Shown one piece after another: positions 16,212 through 23,926 of a stretch of DNA of 24,218 nucleotides; positions within the stretch are counted from its first letter, which is position 1; each line of letters begins with the position of its first letter. The notes beneath the pieces are model-generated. The model made no database searches, had not been told where the DNA came from, and saw only the letters and a program-made list of their open reading frames with translations. Both the position numbers and the translations under genes were made by a program. This DNA comes from JBBQUN01 sp038212405 (GTDB taxonomy: Bacteria > Actinomycetota > Acidimicrobiia > Acidimicrobiales > SZUA-35). The stretch covers positions 1 through 24,218 of the forward strand of contig JBBQUN010000037.1 in the NCBI GenBank assembly GCA_038212405.1, written 5' to 3'.

Positions 16212-17884
16212 CAGTGTTCGAATGCGCTCCGCTGCGCTATGCCGTGGTGCTCGAGGAGGGTGCTCCACTGCATTGGCAGATTGAGGTGCTTGACCAACTC
16301 GCCATGGTGCCCGGCACAGAGTTGTCTGTCGTCTTCTGCATCGAGCGACCCGTCCGGATCGCTTCAGATCGAACCAGACCGAGCGCCAAGGCCGTTTGGT
16401 TGCGCTTGTATGAGCGTTGGACGACAAAGCGGTCGGCCGGGATGCGCCCGATGCCGACGGTACTCAAACACAGCACCATTGCACACACCATTGCCCACAA
16501 CGGCCCTGCGTCTTCGGTGCTGACACTGGGACCCAACGAGCGACAACTCATTGAAGCGGCTCAACCTCATTTCTGCCTGAACCTCACCGTCGCTATGCCG
16601 GAGCAGGACTGGCTCTCCATGTTTTCCGAGGGTGTGTGGAGCTACCGGCATGGCAAGGTCAAGTGCCGAAAGCCAGCGTTCGACTGCCTCCTCGAACTGG
16701 TTGACGGCGACCAGACGACCGACGTCAGTCTCGACCGCACGGGCATCGCCGACGTGATCACGACATTGGCGACCGCGTCGTTTCCGACGATTCCACACAG
16801 CCACCGGCAGAACCGAGATCAAGCTCAGATCGGTTCGTCGGTGCTTGCGGCGCAGGCGTGCCGACGCCTGTTGGCTGGTGAGCTCGATCCAGAAAGCCCG
16901 CAAGACACGCGGACGCAGATCGTGTCCGACAAGCGCCTCAGCCGACCATCGAGCTTGTTGCGGATCGGGGCAACATGGATCGGTCGCCAAGTCGATGGCG
17001 TGCTTCGCGTCGATGAATGGAACGTGGGCGTGGTATCTCGCCCGATCGAGTCGTTTCTCGAAGACACAAGCGTGTCCGGAACTTCGTGGCTCCCCAAGCA
17101 CACGGCGCGATCCACCTATCGTGCTGACCCCTTCGCGGTGTCAACGGCGCAAGGGCTGTCGATCGTGGTCGAGGAACTAGATCACCGCACACGGGTGGGG
17201 ACTCTCCGCTCGTTTCGGCACCACGATGGCGAGTTGTTCGACGAAACGCGTCCGGCAGTGTTTCGCACGCACGTCTCCTATCCATTTCTCGTTAGGGTCG
17301 GCGCGGAATGGTGGTGCTTGCCCGAGACCTCGGCCGCAGGGGAAGTGCGGCACCACAGTTTCGACCCGGAGACTCTCTTGATGGAGGACCGTGGGCCCAT
17401 CCTGGAAGGAGTTCCGCTGGTGGATCCATCGCTCTTCGAATGGGAGGGACGGTGGTGGCTGCTCGGCACTGATCGGCGAATGGGGGCGAACACCCATCTC
17501 CGGGCATGGTGGTCCACCGATCCCCACGGGCCATGGACGCTTCATGCACGGGATCCGCTGCTCGTGGACATCGCCAGAGCGAGGTGTGGCGGCACTCCAT
17601 TCGCCGCGGGTGGGGTTCTCCATCGGCCGGCGCAGAACTGCTCGGTCCGCTACGGGGGCTCGCTCACCATCTGCAGGATCGACCGCCTCGACCCCGTGCA
17701 CTTCGAGGAGACGGTTGTCGCTCACGTGAGGCCGGACACCGCTGGCCGATACCGAGACGGCCTGCACACACTTTCATCCGCTGGCGCAGTCACACTCATC
17801 GACGGCAATCGGCGCCGCCTCTCGACGGTGGGCATTCGTCACGAAGTCAAAGCTCGCATCGAGCGATGGCGGGGGCGGCCATGA
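16208..17884 (+). CDS. Formyltransferase-like N-terminus fused to GINT1-N-like beta-propeller
   Basis: A 558-residue protein with two recognisable parts. Residues about 8-205 resemble the formyltransferase-fold domain found before such propellers: VLEEGAPLHWQIEVLDQL, LNLTVAMP, EGVWSYRHGK, VSLDRTG and ASFPTIPHSHRQNRD; the usual catalytic Asn-His-Asp set is not visible. Residues about 265-510 match the N-terminal domain of plant glucosamine inositolphosphorylceramide transferase 1: RADPFAV, SYPFLVRVGAEWWCLPE, PLVDPSLFEWEGRWWLLGTD, GPWTLHARDPLLVD and LHRPAQNCSVRYGGSLTICRI. The family's role in bacteria is not defined to my knowledge; it recurs in polysaccharide loci, so sugar binding or transfer is likely. 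The ATG overlaps the asnB stop by four bases (ATGA). Confidence 0.78.
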   Translation: MTVFECAPLRYAVVLEEGAPLHWQIEVLDQLAMVPGTELSVVFCIERPVRIASDRTRPSAKAVWLRLYERWTTKRSAGMRPMPTVLKHSTIAHTIAHNGPASSVLTLGPNERQLIEAAQPHFCLNLTVAMPEQDWLSMFSEGVWSYRHGKVKCRKPAFDCLLELVDGDQTTDVSLDRTGIADVITTLATASFPTIPHSHRQNRDQAQIGSSVLAAQACRRLLAGELDPESPQDTRTQIVSDKRLSRPSSLLRIGATWIGRQVDGVLRVDEWNVGVVSRPIESFLEDTSVSGTSWLPKHTARSTYRADPFAVSTAQGLSIVVEELDHRTRVGTLRSFRHHDGELFDETRPAVFRTHVSYPFLVRVGAEWWCLPETSAAGEVRHHSFDPETLLMEDRGPILEGVPLVDPSLFEWEGRWWLLGTDRRMGANTHLRAWWSTDPHGPWTLHARDPLLVDIARARCGGTPFAAGGVLHRPAQNCSVRYGGSLTICRIDRLDPVHFEETVVAHVRPDTAGRYRDGLHTLSSAGAVTLIDGNRRRLSTVGIRHEVKARIERWRGRP

Positions 17885-19644
17885 CCCACGTTCGACAGTC
17901 GATGAGCCGGCCATGGAGCGATCTCGTCCCGTACTTGCCGGAGCGCAGCGTTCTGCAAATCGCCATGATTGCCGTCCTCTCCTTCACTGCGAGTTTGGCG
18001 GAGTCGACGGTGCTGGTCTTGGTGACACTCACCGCAGAGTCCATCGTGAGGGGTGCACAGATAATCGAGCTCTTCGGACTCGGCTTCACTCGGCAGGAGG
18101 CCATCTACCTCGCTCTTGCACTCGTTCTTGCTCGGATGGGGTTGGGGCTCGGCGCGGCTGCGCTGTCCGCTGGTTTCTCGTCGAGGATCATGAGAACTGC
18201 CCAGAACGCCTTGATCTCGTCCTACCTGGGGAGCTCACACAGTTTCCGATCTCAACGGCCACCCGGCGATCTAGCTGCAGTCTTCAACGGCCACGGCCGC
18301 TTCACCGGTGACCTGGCCGGATCGCTCACCATGGCGGCAGCGAGCGTCTGCGGTTTGGTTGCGTTCGGAGGAATGTCGCTGGCAGTCAACCCTTTGGCCA
18401 CCATTGTCATTGCAGCGATAGGTGGACTGCTCGTCCTTGCGATGAGGCCGCTGCGTCGGGCGAGCCAGAGTGCGGCGCAGCGTTACTCCGCACAAACGCG
18501 AACTGCGGCCCAGCACGTGACCGAGGTGGAGAGCCTGCATCGGGAGATCGAAGTGTTCGATGTTGCGACGCCCGTCGCCGAGCGGGCGCAGTCGATCGTC
18601 GATCTCGGGTCAGAGCAGTACAGAGAGGTCCGACTACTCGGTGGCCTCGTGCCTCAGGTGTTCCAAGGAGCGATGCTCGCAGCGGCTGTGATCAGCCTGC
18701 TCCTGGTGGTCGGCGACAGCGAAGCGGACCTCGGCGCTGCCGGGGCCGTTGTTCTTCTGCTCGTACGCTCTATGTCGTCGGCGCAACAACTGGTCACGGC
18801 CAACCAGCGAGTGGTCGAGAATGCCTCGTACACCCAAGCGCTGACCGATCTCATTTCAGCACTCGATGACGAGAAGCGAGCGTTCGGACACGATGAACCA
18901 GTTGATCTCTTCCCCATGACCCTCGCTGATGTCGGTTTCAGCTACGACGAAGTCACGCCCGTCCTCGCTGGTGTCACCTTGCGTTTGGAACGTGGGGAAC
19001 TGATCGGCCTCGTCGGTCCGTCGGGAGCTGGGAAGTCGACATTGGTCGAACTCTTGCTTCGTCTTCGCGAACCGACCGCCGGGTCGATCAGGTGCGGCGA
19101 TACCCCGATCGATCACATCGACCGGCACGAGTTTGGTTCCCGAGTGGCCTTCGTTCCCCAGCAGGCGGTTCTGATCGCGGGCACAGTCGCCGAGAACATC
19201 GACCTGTTCCGAGGACTGCCAACGTCTCAGTTGCGCCGCGCACTCGAGATGGCGAGTCTCGACAGCGAGGTTGGTGCACTGCCGCTTGGTATCGACACCA
19301 TGCTTGGACCAGACGACCGGGCCCTGTCCGGAGGACAGCGGCAGCGATTGTGCATCGCTCGGGCACTGGCAGGAGACCCCGACATCATCGTGCTCGACGA
19401 ACCCACGAGTGCGCTCGATGTCGATTCCGAGAACGCCGTGACGCGCACCCTGCATGCACTTCCGAAGGACCGGACGGTCGTCATCGTCGCCCATCGGTAT
19501 TCGACCCTGAAGCTCTGCAGCCGAATTCTCGTTCTGAAAGACGGCCGAATCGACGACGATGGAGACCCTGACGACGTGATGCTCGGATCCGACTTCTTTC
19601 GGTCGATGGTGGGGGAGACGAGGGCGAGCGATGTCCTGGAGTGA
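17881..19644 (+). CDS. ABC exporter half-transporter, MsbA/PglK-type flippase
   Basis: A 587-residue fused permease-ATPase of the ABC exporter type. The membrane domain (about 20-300) has hydrophobic stretches at about 25-50, 73-98, 150-190 and 260-300. The nucleotide-binding domain has Walker A GPSGAGKST (379-387), Q-loop FVPQQ (424-428), signature LSGGQRQRL (482-490), Walker B IIVLDEP (502-508) and H-loop VAHR (His538). All catalytic residues are present, so it should be active as a homodimer. In this context it probably flips a lipid-linked glycan across the membrane, like PglK. Export of a glycolipid is an alternative. The ATG at 17881 overlaps the preceding stop as ATGA; a frame open to 17506 only overlaps the upstream gene. 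Confidence 0.92.
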   Translation: MTHVRQSMSRPWSDLVPYLPERSVLQIAMIAVLSFTASLAESTVLVLVTLTAESIVRGAQIIELFGLGFTRQEAIYLALALVLARMGLGLGAAALSAGFSSRIMRTAQNALISSYLGSSHSFRSQRPPGDLAAVFNGHGRFTGDLAGSLTMAAASVCGLVAFGGMSLAVNPLATIVIAAIGGLLVLAMRPLRRASQSAAQRYSAQTRTAAQHVTEVESLHREIEVFDVATPVAERAQSIVDLGSEQYREVRLLGGLVPQVFQGAMLAAAVISLLLVVGDSEADLGAAGAVVLLLVRSMSSAQQLVTANQRVVENASYTQALTDLISALDDEKRAFGHDEPVDLFPMTLADVGFSYDEVTPVLAGVTLRLERGELIGLVGPSGAGKSTLVELLLRLREPTAGSIRCGDTPIDHIDRHEFGSRVAFVPQQAVLIAGTVAENIDLFRGLPTSQLRRALEMASLDSEVGALPLGIDTMLGPDDRALSGGQRQRLCIARALAGDPDIIVLDEPTSALDVDSENAVTRTLHALPKDRTVVIVAHRYSTLKLCSRILVLKDGRIDDDGDPDDVMLGSDFFRSMVGETRASDVLE

Positions 19645-20254
19645 GCGACGAGCAACCCTCGAGTCGATGGCACCGCGAGACGCCGTTCGTTTGATCTTCC
19701 GGAAGGCGATTTACCGGCGGGTCTCCATTGGGCGATTCGGAACGCTTGCTGGTTCGAGCGAGATGCCGGAGCCGGAGCTCGCGTTTCCGATCGAGTTCTG
19801 GACTGAGGAAGCCTTCGGGCGAGTGCTCGGTACGAATCCCTATCTGACGGCAGACGACATCGAGCGCTTCCGACATCAGGAGAGCGTGTGCATCGTCGTG
19901 CTCGACGGTGACCGCATAGCGGCGAGTTCGTGGATGACCCGCGGAGAGGTGTTCGTCAGCGAGCTTCAACAGGTCTTGTCACTCGATCAGTCAGAGCACT
20001 TTTCCTGTCGCAGCTATGTCGACCCCGACTATCGGGGGCACGCTCTGCTGAGTCACATGATTCATGCGTACAGCATTCGTCGGAGGCCCGACGACGAGGT
20101 CTGGGGCGTGCAGTATCTGTGGAACACTGCCGCCGTGCGGTCGACCGAACGACTCGGCTGGCGTCACTCGGGCACGTTCTGGACGTTGCACCTGTTTGGA
20201 GTGAAGCTGAGCCACAGTCGCCGATTCGCACCTCGAGATCGGATCACCAACTGA
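19631..20254 (+). CDS. GNAT-family acyltransferase
   Basis: A 207-residue protein whose C-terminal half has the acyl-CoA binding pattern of GNAT enzymes. FSCRSYVDPDYRGHALLSHMI (about 125-145) gives the strand, the Arg-Gly-x-Ala pyrophosphate loop and the following helix, and WNTAAVRSTERLGWRHSGTFW (about 162-182) gives the motif B helix with the Asn and the GW turn. The N-terminal 60 residues are a poorly conserved extension. It probably acylates an amino sugar or an amino group on the glycan. The ATG at 19631 overlaps the ABC gene by 14 bases, and GAGGGCGAGCG just upstream offers a weak ribosome site. The next gene, an ATP-grasp ligase, starts in its stop codon. Confidence 0.8.
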   Translation: MSWSERRATLESMAPRDAVRLIFRKAIYRRVSIGRFGTLAGSSEMPEPELAFPIEFWTEEAFGRVLGTNPYLTADDIERFRHQESVCIVVLDGDRIAASSWMTRGEVFVSELQQVLSLDQSEHFSCRSYVDPDYRGHALLSHMIHAYSIRRRPDDEVWGVQYLWNTAAVRSTERLGWRHSGTFWTLHLFGVKLSHSRRFAPRDRITN

Positions 20255-21450
20255 TGGGATCGACTCCGAACGCTGCCGCTTGCCTTCTGCTCGCGGAGGA
20301 CACCTGGGGAGGAACTCTGCACGCCATCCGGTCGGTCGCTCGCAGCGGCATCACTGTCTATGTAGCGACGGCGGGTCGCGGGGCGAGCGTCTATCGGCGT
20401 AGTCGCGGTTGTGTCGGAGCACAAGACTTCGACGCTGGGGAGGGCCGCTCGTTCATCCAGGACGTTCGCGACTGGGTACTCGCCGAGACCACCGATGAGG
20501 CAGTCATCGTGGTCATCCCGCTCAGCGATCGTCTCCTTGCCGTGCTCGACGAGCATCGGTCGGTGTTGAACGCGCGGTTTCGGATCGTTGCACCCCATCC
20601 GGACGTGACGCCGATTCTTCTCGACAAATCGAGGTCGTTCGCCGTTGCGGCAGCTGCTGGCATCAATATGCCGAAGTGGATGCCGATCCGCAGTCCCGAT
20701 GACGAGGATCTCGCCGGGCAACTTCGGCTTCCCGTCATCGTCCGACCGACGAGCTGGGACACCATAGGCAATCGATACTTCAAACTCGAGATCGCTCGAT
20801 CGTACGACGATCTCCGGCGGGTCTTGCAAGGGGCACTTGAGCGAGGCGCCGAAGTAGTTGCCCAGGAGTATCTGGAAGTCGAGGCCGACGCCGTCGAGTT
20901 TGCAATTGTCTGGCGGAGTGCCGATGCAACCAAGACGGCGATTTGCACCGGACGAAAGCGTCAGCAGTCGGCACCAGAAGGTGGGGTCATGGTCTGGGGA
21001 GAGACCGCCGTTCTGCCCGACGTTGCCGAGGCGGCTCGGAGGTTCCTCGACGTTTCGAGCTTCACCGGTCTCGGAGGGCTCGAACTGATCCGTCACGGGG
21101 GGCAATTGCACTTCGTCGAGTTCAATCCGCGTCTCGAGGCCATCCACTTCCTTGCCACTGCGGCGGGCGTCGACACCGTGGCATATGCCGCCATGGACGC
21201 CCTATGCCCAGGGACGGCGTACACGGCCCCCTCACAAACCCACGCCGCCGCTTGGATCGGCTCTGCTGCCCTTCAGCGACTCAGCGTGGACCACCGCTTC
21301 CTGTGTCGGTTGCCTCGAGAAAGAATCGAGTTCGCGAGATTCGACAACCGTGCTCGAGCAATCTGGTGTTGGTCGGACCCATTACCAGGCCTGATGATCG
21401 GTGCGCGGCTCGTGCGTAGCGCGAGCCGGCGGCGCCTGGGGCCGAGGTGA
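20254..21450 (+). CDS. ATP-grasp ligase-like protein
   Basis: A 398-residue protein with an ATP-grasp fold. The pre-ATP-grasp part (about 1-115) includes ACLLLAEDTWGGTLHAIRSV. The central part has PILLDKSRSFAVAAAAGI (the Lys-Ser entry helix, 121-137), LPVIVRPTSWDT (the nucleotide-binding Arg/Lys strand), VVAQEYLE and HFVEFNPRLEAIHF (287-299, metal-binding Glu and Asn). Members ligate a carboxylate to an amine or thiol with ATP; in glycan loci they can attach amino acids or act like carbamoyl-phosphate synthase-type enzymes on sugars. The substrate is not identifiable. The ATG at 20254 shares one base with the GNAT stop (TGATG), fixing the start. Confidence 0.83.
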   Translation: MGSTPNAAACLLLAEDTWGGTLHAIRSVARSGITVYVATAGRGASVYRRSRGCVGAQDFDAGEGRSFIQDVRDWVLAETTDEAVIVVIPLSDRLLAVLDEHRSVLNARFRIVAPHPDVTPILLDKSRSFAVAAAAGINMPKWMPIRSPDDEDLAGQLRLPVIVRPTSWDTIGNRYFKLEIARSYDDLRRVLQGALERGAEVVAQEYLEVEADAVEFAIVWRSADATKTAICTGRKRQQSAPEGGVMVWGETAVLPDVAEAARRFLDVSSFTGLGGLELIRHGGQLHFVEFNPRLEAIHFLATAAGVDTVAYAAMDALCPGTAYTAPSQTHAAAWIGSAALQRLSVDHRFLCRLPRERIEFARFDNRARAIWCWSDPLPGLMIGARLVRSASRRRLGPR

Positions 21451-22637
21451 TGAAGGTACTGCACGTCATTGATTCGCTCGGGGTGGGCGGCGGAGCGGAG
21501 CATTCATTGGCAGCGATCCTGCCCCTCCTGCGCGAGCGGCAGATCGAGAACACCATCGCGACCATTCGTCATCGGGACTTTGGGCTACAGGTGAGTCTTG
21601 CTGCAGACGGGTTTCCGATCGAGGTGCTCTCCCCCGAGACCGCGATCGGCCGAGTCCGTTCGCTCCGTCGATTGGTCAGGAAACAACGAGTCGACATCGT
21701 TCACGCAACCCTGTTCAACTCGTGCCTCATCGCACGCGTCGCATGTATCGGGCTGCCAGTGATCGTCATCAACAGTTTGGTGAGCACGAGCTACGACGAG
21801 GCACGTTCCCATGGGGAAGGCGCAGCTTCCTGGAAACTCAGAGTCGTCCGGATCGCCGATGCCCTGACCGCTCGGCTTCTCGTCGATCGCGTGCACGCAG
21901 TCACCAACGCCGTGCGGCGCGAGGCGATCGAAGTTCTGCGCATCCGAGCAGAGGCGATCACCGTGGTTCCTCGGGGGCGGTCGAGGTCGGCGTTGGGATT
22001 TTCGTCACTCGAACGGCGCACGGGGGTGCGCGAGCAGTTGGGCCTTGGCCCAGACACGCCGGTGTTTCTGAATGTTGGGCGCCAAGATCACCCGAAGGCT
22101 CAGGCCGACCTCATTCGTGCCTTCGAAGGAGTGTTGCGCGAGATAAGCGACGCTGTGCTCCTCATTGCAGGTCGAGAGGGCAACGCGACCACAGAGATTC
22201 AGAGGGCCCTTGACGCATCCGTTGATCCCGCTCGGATCCGTCTACTCGGTCATCGAGAGGACGCTGCCGATCTCATTGTGGCCGCGGACATCTTCGTGTT
22301 TCCTTCGTTGTATGAGGGAATGGCTGGTTCGGTGCTCGAAGCCATGGCTTTGGATACGCCCGTCATAGCGTCCGATGCAGAGTCGGTCGCCGAAGTCGTT
22401 GGCGAAGGTCGATTCGGGGAAATCGTGCGACGAGGAGACATCGACGGACTCAGTCGAGCCATGATCGATCTCATGGCAGACGCCGATCGCCGGATGCGTC
22501 TTGCTTCCGACGCTCGGGAGTACTTCGAGGAGCATTATCTGATCGAACGGATTGCCGATGAGATGGTTGAGATGTACGAGAACTGCGCTTCAACGCTCGG
22601 TCGCAGGGTCCAAGAGACTGGAGGGAGACGTCGTTGA
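21450..22637 (+). CDS. GT4-family glycosyltransferase
   Basis: This 395-residue GT-B glycosyltransferase reads MKVLHVIDSLGVGGGAEHSL, the GT4 N-terminal motif, then DIVHATLFNSCLIARVA. Around the interdomain region VPRGRSRSALGF replaces the usual VPNGxD, an atypical variant. VFLNVGRQDHPKAQADLIRAF and the acidic motif PSLYEGMAGSVLEAMALDTPVIASD complete the donor-binding half. The start is ATG 21450, sharing one base with the ATP-grasp stop (TGATG); GTG 21447 immediately before is an equally possible start. It is placed late in the operon with decorating enzymes, so it may add a side-branch or terminal sugar. Confidence 0.9.
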   Translation: MKVLHVIDSLGVGGGAEHSLAAILPLLRERQIENTIATIRHRDFGLQVSLAADGFPIEVLSPETAIGRVRSLRRLVRKQRVDIVHATLFNSCLIARVACIGLPVIVINSLVSTSYDEARSHGEGAASWKLRVVRIADALTARLLVDRVHAVTNAVRREAIEVLRIRAEAITVVPRGRSRSALGFSSLERRTGVREQLGLGPDTPVFLNVGRQDHPKAQADLIRAFEGVLREISDAVLLIAGREGNATTEIQRALDASVDPARIRLLGHREDAADLIVAADIFVFPSLYEGMAGSVLEAMALDTPVIASDAESVAEVVGEGRFGEIVRRGDIDGLSRAMIDLMADADRRMRLASDAREYFEEHYLIERIADEMVEMYENCASTLGRRVQETGGRRR

Positions 22638-23323
22638 AGGTGATGCTGGACATTGGTGCTCATGTCGGTGAGACGCTCGAAGTGGTGCTCGATCCGCGCT
22701 GGGGTTTCGAAAGAATCTTCTGCTTCGAGCCAGCGCCCCAGTGCTGGCCAGCGCTCGAAGCGTTGGCGGATCAGCGAGTCGAGGTGCTGCGGTTCGGGTT
22801 GTGGGACCGCAATGCGGCGCTCGACCTCATTGACCCGGGGACAATCGGCGCGAGCGTCTTCGCCGCCAAGGGTCGGACTGATGAGGTGTGCCAGGTGGCA
22901 GTTCGCGACGCCGCAGATTGGTTTCGGGAATGCATATCGTCGGACGACGAAGTCATTGTGAAGATGAACTGCGAGGGGGCTGAATGCGAGATTCTCGACC
23001 GACTTATCGACTCACGGGAGATCGACAAGATCAGCACCCTCGTCGTGCATTTCGACGTGAGTAAGGTGCCGGGACTGGAGCACCGTGAAGCGCAGGTGCG
23101 ACGGCGACTCGATGCTGTGGGCACTGATTACCACGCAGCGACTGACATCTTCTATGGCCGCGACGTGCATGAGAAGACGAGGAACTGGCTGACCTGGTAC
23201 CACGCAGGCAAGCTCGGTCGGCTGCGACACGTCGTGCTCCGGCGGGCGGAGTTTGCCGTACGGTTGTTCGTGTACCGCCAGCGCTCCGGGAGACGTGACC
23301 ACCAGGCTCGAGGGACGCGATGA
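22634..23323 (+). CDS. FkbM-family methyltransferase
   Basis: A 229-residue SAM-dependent methyltransferase of the FkbM type. MLDIGAHVGETLE (4-16) is the SAM-binding motif I, IFCFEPAP (28-35) gives the acidic residue that usually binds the SAM ribose, and VIVKMNCEGAECEIL (107-121) is the family-typical Lys-x-(D/N)-x-E-G-x-E block, with Asn in place of the usual Asp. In polysaccharide loci such enzymes O-methylate sugars. The TTG at 22634 overlaps the preceding stop as TTGA and has GGAGG about 8 bases upstream, so the start is well supported. The last 30 residues are basic and not part of the fold. Confidence 0.9.
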   Translation: MKVMLDIGAHVGETLEVVLDPRWGFERIFCFEPAPQCWPALEALADQRVEVLRFGLWDRNAALDLIDPGTIGASVFAAKGRTDEVCQVAVRDAADWFRECISSDDEVIVKMNCEGAECEILDRLIDSREIDKISTLVVHFDVSKVPGLEHREAQVRRRLDAVGTDYHAATDIFYGRDVHEKTRNWLTWYHAGKLGRLRHVVLRRAEFAVRLFVYRQRSGRRDHQARGTR

Positions 23324-23841
23324 GACATGGGCTGAGCTTCGCCAATCTGTCGGGTGCCATGTTGATTCCTAGTCGCGTCGTCGAGCGGAGAGTCGCCCGC
23401 CTCCAGCGGATGGGAACATCGAGTACACCGTTCATCAAATCGTTGGCGTCACTGAGTCGCTTTCGACTGGCGAAGCAGTGGGGGCTGTTCATCCATCCGA
23501 CTGCGATCGTGGGCCGGGTCTCGTTCCCGCACCCGACTGGCATCGTCATCGGCGCCGGGGTTCTCCTCGAGGACGATGTCACCTGCTACCAGCAAGTCAC
23601 GCTGGGTGCAATCAGAATCGGTGGTGCCGACTACCCAACGGTAAGGCGAGGCGCTGTGCTCTTCGCCGGTGCGACGGTGCTCGGCGGTGTCGAGATTGGC
23701 GAACGAGCGGTCGTCGGGGCCAACAGTCTTGTCCTCGCCGACGTCCCGCCGGGCGTTGTTGTCGCAGGAACCCCTGCCCGTATCGTTCGATCAGTAGGGC
23801 AGGGCGTCTCAAATGGTGGAGGGACTACGGATCGGAAGTGA
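23320..23841 (+). CDS. Serine-acetyltransferase-like hexapeptide-repeat acetyltransferase
   Basis: A 173-residue left-handed beta-helix acyltransferase. The hexapeptide repeats run from about residue 57 to 155: IHPTAIVG, IVIGAGVLLEDDV, VLFAGATVLGGVEIG, AVVGANSLVLADVPPGVVVAGTPARIV. The last block is typical of the CysE/WcaB branch. His71 in FPHPTG matches the catalytic His of serine acetyltransferase, but the partner Asp of DIHP is Phe57 and the later RHP motif is DYP. It is also shorter than CysE, lacking the N-terminal helical domain. An O-acetyltransferase acting on a sugar is more likely than cysteine synthesis. The ATG at 23320 overlaps the FkbM stop (ATGA); it is the last gene of the operon. 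Confidence 0.85.
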   Translation: MRHGLSFANLSGAMLIPSRVVERRVARLQRMGTSSTPFIKSLASLSRFRLAKQWGLFIHPTAIVGRVSFPHPTGIVIGAGVLLEDDVTCYQQVTLGAIRIGGADYPTVRRGAVLFAGATVLGGVEIGERAVVGANSLVLADVPPGVVVAGTPARIVRSVGQGVSNGGGTTDRK

Positions 23842-23863
23842 CCGACGAGTTGCCTGGCCGCAC

Positions 23864-23881
23864 GCCATCGGTGACCATGGC
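23864..23881. other. Weak hairpin in convergent gap
   Basis: GCCAT (23864-23868) pairs with ATGGC (23877-23881) in the 85-base gap between the acetyltransferase stop and the next minus-strand gene. No T-run follows. It could be a weak transcription stop for converging genes, but support is thin. Confidence 0.15.
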
Positions 23882-23926
23882 TCCTGCGCTCCCTTCCAAT
23901 CCTGACTGAGTCGCCGTGAATCCGCG

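Noticed and set aside
20164..21147. Minus-strand open frame opposite the ATP-grasp gene
   Set aside because: No motif and it conflicts with the well-supported ATP-grasp frame.
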